Shown: positions 1 through 5,179 of the stretch, in pieces
Position numbering within the stretch: position 1 is the stretch's first letter
Layout of the letters: every line of letters starts with the position of its first letter
Source: Actinomycetes bacterium
Lineage (GTDB): Bacteria > Actinomycetota > Acidimicrobiia > Acidimicrobiales > Bog-793
Assembly (NCBI GenBank): GCA_021785095.1
Contig: JAJYGM010000310.1
Coordinates: 1 to 5,179 of the forward strand
Reading direction: 5' to 3'
DNA: 5,179 bases
The notes under the pieces: generated by a model
What the model was told of the DNA's origin: nothing
Databases searched by the model: none
Seen by the model: only the letters and a program-made list of their open reading frames with translations
Translations under genes and position numbers: made by a program

Positions 1-2
1 TC

Positions 3-938
<936 letters not shown>

Positions 939-954
939 CCCGGCGCGGCGGCCG

Positions 955-1995
955 TCATCCTGCGTGCACGGGGACCCGCAGCTGTTCGGCAGCTTGCTCG
1001 GGGTTCACGATGTTGATGGCGACGCCGGTCCCCATCTCGAACCCCGCCCGCGTCGTCGCCTTCGGCCACACATGGACGTGCCAGTGGAACGGGTCGTTCA
1101 CGCGATAGGGGGCGGAGTGGAAGACGAGGTTGTAGGCGACGTCCCCGATCACCTCGCGCAGCTGCGCGAGGCCCGCCTTCAGCGCGAGCCCGACCGAGAC
1201 GAGGTCCTCGGTCGGGCTGCGGTAGAGATGCGGGGTGTGAAGGCGGGGCACGACCAGCATCTCGTAGGGGGTGGCGCTCCAGAAGGGGCAGACGACGACC
1301 ACGCGGTCGTCCGCGTAGATGACCCGGTAGCCTTCCGACTCCTCGGCCTCGACCGTCGTGCACAAGAGGCAGCTCTCGGCGAACCGGGCGAAGCGCGCCT
1401 GCTCTTCGGCCAGCTCGCGCGGTACGAAGGACATCCCGAGAAGCTGCCCGTGGGGATGCTCGAGGGACGCGCCGGCTTCCCTCCCGGCGTTGACGATCGC
1501 CTGGCTGTAGCGAAGCGAGGGATGCTGGGAGTGCTCCTCGATGCGGTCGCGCAGCGCCGCCATCACGAGGCCGGTCTGCTCGTTCGACAGCATGGACCAC
1601 GACACGTCGTGCTCCGGAGAGAGGATGAGGATCTCGTGAATCCCGCCCGCGGACGCCTGGGTGAAGACGGGGCCGCGGTTCGTGACGACGAACGGCTCGT
1701 CGCCGGAGAACGCCGGGTACAGGTTCGGCACGACGCGGACGAGCCATCGGCCGCTCGGCCCGTAGGTCTCGAGGGCCGGCGGGCTCTCCTCCTCGTGGCC
1801 GGGGCAGAAGGGACAGGGCCGGGTCGTGTCGGCCTGGACCTCCTGGGACCGGAGGACGAACGCCTCGGGTCGCTCCGCCCGCCTCGTGCTGACCACCACC
1901 CATCGGCCCGTGAGTGGGTCGAGCCTCAGCTGGCTCGTCTGGGACCTCTCGCCTCCTGGCTCCACCTGCTGCGCTCTTCTGTGCTCTCGTGCCAC
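955..1995 (-). CDS. galT: Galactose-1-phosphate uridylyltransferase family protein (HIT superfamily nucleotidyltransferase)
   Basis: GalT exchanges UMP between UDP-glucose and galactose 1-phosphate in the Leloir pathway, through a uridylylated histidine. From the GTG at 1995 the protein has 346 residues, near the family norm. In order: family-typical opening LRLDPLTGRWVVVSTRRAERP (about residue 23), CPFC zinc pair (C61, C64), SPEH (H129), HPHGQ with zinc-ligand H180 and nucleophile H182, a second pair CLLC (C209, C212), PRLH (H253), FHWHVHVWPK (H304-H308) and a closing GFEMGTGVAINIVNPEQAA. The second CxxC with H253 and H304 resembles the two-zinc layout of Arabidopsis ADP-glucose phosphorylase, a GalT homologue, so another nucleotide sugar is possible. 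No galK or galE is visible beside it. The start is uncertain: about 22 residues precede the conserved core, no good ribosome site sits before 1995, and a second GTG lies ten codons in. It is convergent with pfk and divergent from the membrane gene. Confidence 0.9.
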   Translation of the reverse strand: MAREHRRAQQVEPGGERSQTSQLRLDPLTGRWVVVSTRRAERPEAFVLRSQEVQADTTRPCPFCPGHEEESPPALETYGPSGRWLVRVVPNLYPAFSGDEPFVVTNRGPVFTQASAGGIHEILILSPEHDVSWSMLSNEQTGLVMAALRDRIEEHSQHPSLRYSQAIVNAGREAGASLEHPHGQLLGMSFVPRELAEEQARFARFAESCLLCTTVEAEESEGYRVIYADDRVVVVCPFWSATPYEMLVVPRLHTPHLYRSPTEDLVSVGLALKAGLAQLREVIGDVAYNLVFHSAPYRVNDPFHWHVHVWPKATTRAGFEMGTGVAINIVNPEQAAEQLRVPVHAG

Positions 1996-2183
1996 GCCAT
2001 CCCGTGCGGAACGGCCCCGTCGCCCTCCAACGTACCCCCGCGCAGCGGCTTCCTCGCATCATGGTCGGCATGCCGGTGCTCGCGCGCGTCGGTGCTCGCG
2101 CCCCCCGGCCCTCCCTCCGGCGCCTCCCCGGCTCGGGCCGGCGATGACCCCGTTGGCCAGGCGATGACGCTCTCGGACCGGAG
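1996..2183. promoter_or_regulatory. Divergent intergenic region between galT and the membrane protein gene
   Basis: These 188 bases separate two genes read away from each other, so they should hold a promoter for each. I see no convincing -35/-10 pair on either strand. A TACGTT on the minus strand (2034-2029) is the nearest to a -10 for galT, without a matching -35. A GGAGGG on the minus strand near 2023-2028 is too far from the chosen galT start to serve as its ribosome site. The region also carries a 12-base direct repeat (2074-2101) and two tiny reading frames (2144-2187), listed separately. Confidence 0.45.
2074..2101. repeat. Two direct copies of CGGTGCTCGCGC
   Basis: The 12-base sequence CGGTGCTCGCGC occurs exactly at 2074-2085 and again at 2090-2101, a 16-base period. 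It lies in the middle of the divergent intergenic region, where a regulator could bind direct half-sites, but it is not a palindrome and no protein can be assigned. In such GC-rich sequence a chance or slippage origin is also plausible. Confidence 0.45.
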
Positions 2184-2187
2184 GTGA
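2144..2187 (+). other. Two tiny overlapping reading frames leading into the membrane protein gene
   Basis: ATG at 2144 opens a seven-codon frame (MTPLARR) that stops at TGA 2165-2167. That stop overlaps the ATG at 2164 in an ATGA. The second seven-codon frame (MTLSDRR) stops at TGA 2185-2187, which overlaps the GTG start of the membrane gene in a GTGA. The two frames share the direct repeat GGCGATGAC (2140-2148 and 2160-2168). The GTG at 2184 has a GGAGG (2180-2184) that overlaps the start codon itself, so it lacks a normally spaced ribosome site, and start-stop coupling is one way it could be translated. Neither tiny frame has a clear ribosome site, so this may be coincidence. Confidence 0.25.
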
Positions 2188-2681
2188 CCCATCTCGCCGC
2201 CGCCGCCAGGATCCCGACCGGCCCCGCCTTCACGGTGGTGCTCGTGGTCCACGTCGCCGCGGTGCTCGTCGCCCTCCTCGCGGTCATCGCCGGCGCCGTC
2301 TCGGCAGCACGGGTGCTCACCGCCAAGGGGGAGCTCCCACCTTCGGTCCGCTCCTATTTCTCACCGGGGGTGAACTGGACGGGACGCGCCCTCTACCTCG
2401 TGCCAGTGCTCGGGATCGCGTTGCTTGCGATGTCCGGCGGCGCCTACCGGTTCGGCGCGACCTGGGTCGACTGGGGGCTGGGTCTGTGGGCCGCGGCCAC
2501 GGCGCTCGCCGAGGGCGTCCTGTGGCCCGCCGAGCGGCGGGTCAAGTGCGGTCTCGCGTCGCCGGCGGAAGCCGTCGTGCCGACCGCGGTCCGGCGGGCG
2601 TGCCGCACGATGTGCGTCGCCAGCGCGGGGGTCGTCGCCATGATCGTGGTCGCCATGGTGGTCATGGTCGCCAAGCCGTAG
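2184..2681 (+). CDS. Small four-helix integral membrane protein of unknown function
   Basis: I do not recognise this gene with confidence. The 165-residue product has four hydrophobic segments, roughly residues 16-44, 68-86, 95-113 and 143-163, with polar loops between, so it should sit in the cytoplasmic membrane. No signal peptidase site or catalytic motif is apparent. Distinctive residues are His23 in helix 1, FSPGVNWTGRALYLVP entering helix 2, SGGAYRFG after helix 2, and AEGVLWPAERRV closing helix 3. The general shape recalls small predicted membrane proteins such as DUF2269, but this is only a resemblance. GTG 2184 is chosen because a stop in the same frame at 2145-2147 is followed by no other start codon, and later GTG codons fall inside helix 1. 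The helix 4 coding sequence contains two GTCGCCATG copies 15 bases apart (2634-2642, 2649-2657). It is transcribed alone, divergent from galT and convergent with cysN. Confidence 0.75.
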   Translation: MTHLAAAARIPTGPAFTVVLVVHVAAVLVALLAVIAGAVSAARVLTAKGELPPSVRSYFSPGVNWTGRALYLVPVLGIALLAMSGGAYRFGATWVDWGLGLWAAATALAEGVLWPAERRVKCGLASPAEAVVPTAVRRACRTMCVASAGVVAMIVVAMVVMVAKP

Positions 2682-2707
2682 GCCGTCCAGAGGTGCCGGG
2701 TCGGTCA

Positions 2708-2729
2708 GACCTCGCCCTGTGCGGAGGTC
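2708..2729. terminator. Possible hairpin between the convergent membrane protein and cysN genes
   Basis: GACCTC at 2708-2713 can pair with GAGGTC at 2724-2729 across a ten-base loop, with two more GC pairs possible if one base bulges. It lies 26 bases past the membrane gene stop and overlaps the cysN stop codon (2728-2730), so it could end transcription of the plus-strand gene. No T-run follows on either strand, so it is a weak candidate. The same stretch holds a direct repeat GGTCAGAC (2703-2710, 2726-2733). Confidence 0.25.
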
Positions 2730-4074
2730 AGACGGGATGCGCCCCTGGCCCTGGCGTCGCCGCAGCCCCGACCTTGCCGTCGGCGAGATGGGGCTCGCCG
2801 ACCATGCCGGCGGCGACAGTCGTGTTCGTTCCCTCGTCGACGAGGACGAAGCTGCCCGTGATCCGGTCGTGGCGGTAGGGGTCGACCGCGAGCGGCACGG
2901 CCGTGGTCAGCTCGACGGTCCCGATGTCGTTGTTGGTGAGCTCGTCGGCCGGGTCGAGCTGCAGTCGGTTGACGTCGAGCCGCCCTCGCACGGAGGTCGC
3001 ACGGGCGGGCGTCGTGCGGGTGGTGTGCTTCACACGCAGGCGGTCGCCGCTGCGAAGGGGCCGGTCCGAGAACCAGCACACCGTGGCGAGGAAGTCGTTC
3101 ACGACCGAAGGTGGATCGGTCGCCGCAGCGAGCAGGTCGCCACGCGAGACGTCGAGATCGTCTGCGAGGTCCACTGATACCGAGATGCCCACCGGCGCCT
3201 CGTCGAGCGGGCCGTCGTACGTCTCGATACCGGTCACGGTCGTCCTCCAGCCCTCCGGCAGGACGACCACCTCCTCACCGGTGCGCAACATGCCGCCGTT
3301 GACCATCCCTGCGTAGCTCCGGCCTCCGCCGGGGCGACGGAGCACCCACTGGACCGGCAGCCGGGCGCCGCCGCTCAGGTCCGTGCCGTGGCCGGAAGCC
3401 CACGCGCCCGCCGGAGCCTGCTCCAGCGCCTCGAGCACCGTGGGGCCGTCGTACCAGGGTGCGGCGTCGGATCGCTCGACGACGTTGTCGCCGTGGAGCG
3501 CGGACACCGGGACGACGAGCGTCGACGACAGCTCGAGCCGAGCTGCGAGGGTCTCCACCTCGTCGACCACCGAGCGGTACGCGTCCTCGTCCCACCCGAC
3601 GAGGTCCATCTTGTTCGCGCAGACGATGAACTCGCTCACTCCGAGAAGAGCGGCGATGCACGCGTGGCGCCTCGTCTGCTCGCGCAGGCCGCTCACGGCG
3701 TCCACCACGACGAGCGCGAGGTCCGCGGTGGACGCCCCCGTGGCCATGTTCCGCGTGTACTGCACGTGGCCAGGACAGTCCGCGATGACGAACTTCCGGC
3801 GCGGGGTAGCGGCGTACCGGTAGGCCACGTCGATGGTGATGCCCTGCTCGCGTTCTGCGCGCAGGCCGTCGGTGATGAACGAGAGGTCCACTTCTCCGAT
3901 GCCCCGCCGCGCCGACGCAGCCTCCACCGCGGCCACCTGGTCGTCGAACAGCTGGCGGGTGTCGTACAGGAGGCGCCCGATCAGCGTCGACTTGCCGTCG
4001 TCGACCGATCCCACGGCTGCGAACCGCAGGAGGTCCATGCCGTCGCTGGCCGCCCCGTCGGCGGACGGCGTCAC
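2728..4074 (-). CDS. cysN: Sulfate adenylyltransferase subunit 1, GTPase CysN
   Basis: The GTPase partner of CysD: GTP hydrolysis drives formation of APS from sulfate and ATP in assimilation. Numbering from the internal Met (ATG 4038), the 436-residue core shows the translation-factor-type G domain: GSVDDGKST P-loop (10-18), GLRAEREQGITID switch region (58-70), DCPGH (87-91), NKMD (142-145) and SAL (179-181). HGDNVVERSDAAPWYDGPT follows, then beta-barrel domains with SYAGMVNGGMLRTGEEVVVLP and HTTRTTPAR. It ends at GEPHLADGKV plus a short tail, with no APS kinase domain, unlike the fused mycobacterial CysNC. The G3 motif reads DCPGH, as in EF-Tu, where CysN usually has DTPGH. Start: GTG 4074 lies one base after the cysD stop with GAAGGA ten bases upstream, giving 448 residues; ATG 4038 is a good alternative by homology (MDLLRF) but lacks a ribosome site. 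It is surely co-transcribed with cysD. Confidence 0.95.
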   Translation of the reverse strand: MTPSADGAASDGMDLLRFAAVGSVDDGKSTLIGRLLYDTRQLFDDQVAAVEAASARRGIGEVDLSFITDGLRAEREQGITIDVAYRYAATPRRKFVIADCPGHVQYTRNMATGASTADLALVVVDAVSGLREQTRRHACIAALLGVSEFIVCANKMDLVGWDEDAYRSVVDEVETLAARLELSSTLVVPVSALHGDNVVERSDAAPWYDGPTVLEALEQAPAGAWASGHGTDLSGGARLPVQWVLRRPGGGRSYAGMVNGGMLRTGEEVVVLPEGWRTTVTGIETYDGPLDEAPVGISVSVDLADDLDVSRGDLLAAATDPPSVVNDFLATVCWFSDRPLRSGDRLRVKHTTRTTPARATSVRGRLDVNRLQLDPADELTNNDIGTVELTTAVPLAVDPYRHDRITGSFVLVDEGTNTTVAAGMVGEPHLADGKVGAAATPGPGAHPV

Positions 4075-4075
4075 C

Positions 4076-4990
4076 TCAGAAGTATCCTTCCCGCTTGCGG
4101 TCTTCCATCGCAGTCTCGGAGAACCTGTCGTCTGCCCTCGTGGCACCCCGCTCGGAGACCCGGGACGAGGCCGTCTCGTCGATGATCTGTGTGACGGTCC
4201 GAGCGGTCGAAAGCACGGCGCCGGTGCAGGTCGCGTCTCCGACGGTCCGGAAACGCACCGTCTCTTCGCGGACCTCCTCACCCGGCACAGGAGTCACCCA
4301 GTCGCACACAGCAAGGAGCATGCCGTCGCGCTCGACGACCGGTCGGCGGTGCGCGTAGTAGATCTCCGGGAGCGAGATGCCCTCACGGGCGACGTACTGC
4401 CAGATGTCCAGCTCGGTCCAGTCCGAGAGGGGGAACGCGCGGACATGCTCTCCGGGCTGCACCCGGCCCTGGTAGAGGTGCCAGAGCTCGGGCCGCTGGC
4501 GCTTGGGGTCCCATTGCCCGAAAGAGTCCCGGAAGGAGAGGACCCGCTCCTTGGCGCGCGCCTTGTCCTCGTCGCGGCGCGCGCCACCGAAGCACGCGTC
4601 GAAGGAGTGTTGGGCGATGGCGTCGAGCAGCGTGGTGGTCTGAAGGCGGTTGCGGCTCGCATTGGGTCCCGGATCCGGCACGCGGCCACGGTCGATGGAC
4701 TCCTGGACGCTGGCCACGATGAGCCGCTCTCCGAGCGTGCTCACGCGCTCGTCGCGGAACTTGAGGACTTCTGCGAAGTTGTGCCCGGTGTCCACGTGCA
4801 TGATCGGGAAGGGGAGACCGCCGGGACGGAACGCCTTGACGGCGAGATGCAGGAGCACGGCCGAGTCCTTCCCGCCGCTGAAGAGGAGGACGGGGCGCTC
4901 GGCCTCGGCGGCGACCTCGCGCAGCACGAAGATGGCGTGCGATTCGAGCAGCGCGAGATGGTCCACCCGGTGAGGTTTTGCTCCAGTCAC
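4076..4990 (-). CDS. cysD: Sulfate adenylyltransferase subunit 2 CysD
   Basis: Catalytic subunit of ATP sulfurylase, a cytosolic PP-loop enzyme that joins sulfate to ATP to give APS and pyrophosphate. From GTG 4990 it has 304 residues, about the length of E. coli CysD. Motifs in order: PVLLFSGGKDSAVLLHLA with the SGGKDS pyrophosphate-binding loop (38-43), HVDTGHNFAEVLKFRD (65-80), FGGARRDEDKARAKER (134-149), FPLSDWTELDIWQY (186-199), RFRTVGDATCTGAV (246-259) and the characteristic C-terminus ending MEDRKREGYF. The start fits homologues, which begin shortly before the HLALLESHAIFVLREVA stretch. A weak GGA lies seven bases upstream of it, and GTG 4966 is a possible later start. The frame stays open upstream to the window edge, but the added residues look unlike CysD. 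The stop is followed one base later by the chosen cysN start, so the pair forms an operon with probable translational coupling. A 17-bp tandem repeat lies just upstream. Confidence 0.96.
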   Translation of the reverse strand: MTGAKPHRVDHLALLESHAIFVLREVAAEAERPVLLFSGGKDSAVLLHLAVKAFRPGGLPFPIMHVDTGHNFAEVLKFRDERVSTLGERLIVASVQESIDRGRVPDPGPNASRNRLQTTTLLDAIAQHSFDACFGGARRDEDKARAKERVLSFRDSFGQWDPKRQRPELWHLYQGRVQPGEHVRAFPLSDWTELDIWQYVAREGISLPEIYYAHRRPVVERDGMLLAVCDWVTPVPGEEVREETVRFRTVGDATCTGAVLSTARTVTQIIDETASSRVSERGATRADDRFSETAMEDRKREGYF

Positions 4991-5178
4991 TTTCTTATCC
5001 AGTCCGTCTGCCGCTCGGTTGAGTCTGTCCCCCGGTTCCGTCTGATCCTCGGGTCCGTCTGCTCCTCGGTTCGCGGTCCGGCGTGCGAGGTGGACCAGAC
5101 GCCAGAGAACGAGAGGCGCTCGGCCCACGGCGCGGGCTCCTCGCCCCACGGCACCGACCGCGTAGCTTGGGAAACCCG
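4987..5178 (-). other. Open frame upstream of cysD, possibly the 3' end of a preceding gene
   Basis: One minus-strand frame is open from the right edge for 63 codons and stops at TGA 4989-4987, overlapping the cysD GTG start in a GTGA, an arrangement common between co-transcribed genes. The end of the peptide is charged and low in complexity (RTEEQTDPRIRRNRGTDSTE) and has no motif I recognise; part of it is encoded by the 17-bp repeat. The other two minus frames are also open here: one reads straight into cysD, the other stops at TAA 4997-4995. In sequence this GC-rich, open frames over 190 bases prove little. It could instead be a cysD leader; I see no clear promoter in it. Confidence 0.2.
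5006..5073. repeat. Four-unit 17-bp tandem repeat just upstream of cysD
   Basis: Four head-to-tail 17-base units fill 5006-5073 without gaps. On the plus strand they are GTCTGCCGCTCGGTTGA (5006), GTCTGTCCCCCGGTTCC (5023), GTCTGATCCTCGGGTCC (5040) and GTCTGCTCCTCGGTTCG (5057). All start with GTCTG and share a CGGKT core at units 11-15. On the cysD strand the unit is roughly GGAACCGAGGAGCAGAC. The last unit ends 15 bases upstream of the cysD GTG. The period is not a multiple of three, so it makes no repeating peptide, which argues for a DNA- or RNA-level role or simple slippage. Confidence 0.8.
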
Positions 5179-5179
5179 A

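Noticed and set aside
939..954. Terminator in the 16-base gap between pfk and galT
   Set aside because: Only a four-base CGGC/GCCG stem can form and there is no T-run; too weak to call.
964..2187. A 407-codon plus-strand open frame opposite galT
   Set aside because: It is antisense to a gene with clear GalT motifs, its product is rich in Arg, Gly, His and Asp without any domain, and such frames are common opposite genes of very high GC. Only its last codons matter, as the tiny frame at 2164.
3388..4185. A 265-codon plus-strand open frame opposite cysN
   Set aside because: It is antisense to the conserved G domain of CysN and has no recognisable domain.
4075..4281. Long upstream extension of cysN to 4281
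   Set aside because: The added residues overlap the cysD coding region in another frame and have no homology to CysN; starts at 4074 or 4038 fit far better.
4988..5001. GGATAA just before cysD as a -10 box for a leaderless transcript
   Set aside because: The spacing would fit, but it matches the TANNNT pattern poorly and no -35 element lies at the right distance.
4991..5149. CysD start at 5149
   Set aside because: The extra 53 residues are unlike CysD and cross the 17-bp repeat, whose period would break a coding frame; GTG 4990 gives the usual length.
5113..5152. Hairpin and repeated CCCACGGC (5124-5131, 5145-5152) near the right edge
   Set aside because: The pairing is short and interrupted, and an eight-base repeat is expected by chance in sequence this rich in GC.

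Overview
This GC-rich window has a compact bacterial gene layout. It holds five protein-coding genes and no RNA gene, insertion sequence, CRISPR array or phage gene that I can support. The high GC, GTG starts, an actinobacterial-type (group III) phosphofructokinase and a CysN that resembles the mycobacterial protein as I remember it all suggest an actinobacterium (Actinomycetota). I cannot place it further.

Layout, left to right. Bases 3-938 (+) are the 3' part of a phosphofructokinase gene whose first codons lie off the left edge; its active-site signature is the pyrophosphate-using one. After a 16-base gap, 955-1995 (-) is a convergent galactose-1-phosphate uridylyltransferase family gene with two CxxC pairs. 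Bases 1996-2183 are a divergent intergenic region with short direct repeats and two tiny overlapping reading frames. Bases 2184-2681 (+) encode a four-helix membrane protein of unknown function. It converges on 2728-4074 (-), cysN, which lies one base downstream of cysD at 4076-4990 (-). The last 189 bases hold a four-unit, 17-bp tandem repeat (5006-5073) just upstream of cysD, inside a stretch where all three minus-strand frames are open almost to cysD.

How the genes work together. CysD and CysN form ATP sulfurylase, the entry step of sulfate assimilation: CysD makes adenylyl-sulfate (APS) and CysN drives the reaction by GTP hydrolysis. CysN here ends without the APS kinase domain that is fused to it in mycobacteria. 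PFK and the GalT-family enzyme both handle sugar phosphates but are transcribed toward each other, so they are neighbours rather than an operon. ATP sulfurylase releases pyrophosphate and the PFK looks able to consume it, a suggestive link that the sequence alone cannot establish.

Most of the window is ordinary metabolism. The least explained parts are the 17-bp repeats and open frames before cysD, the mini-reading-frame chain before the membrane gene, and the membrane protein itself.
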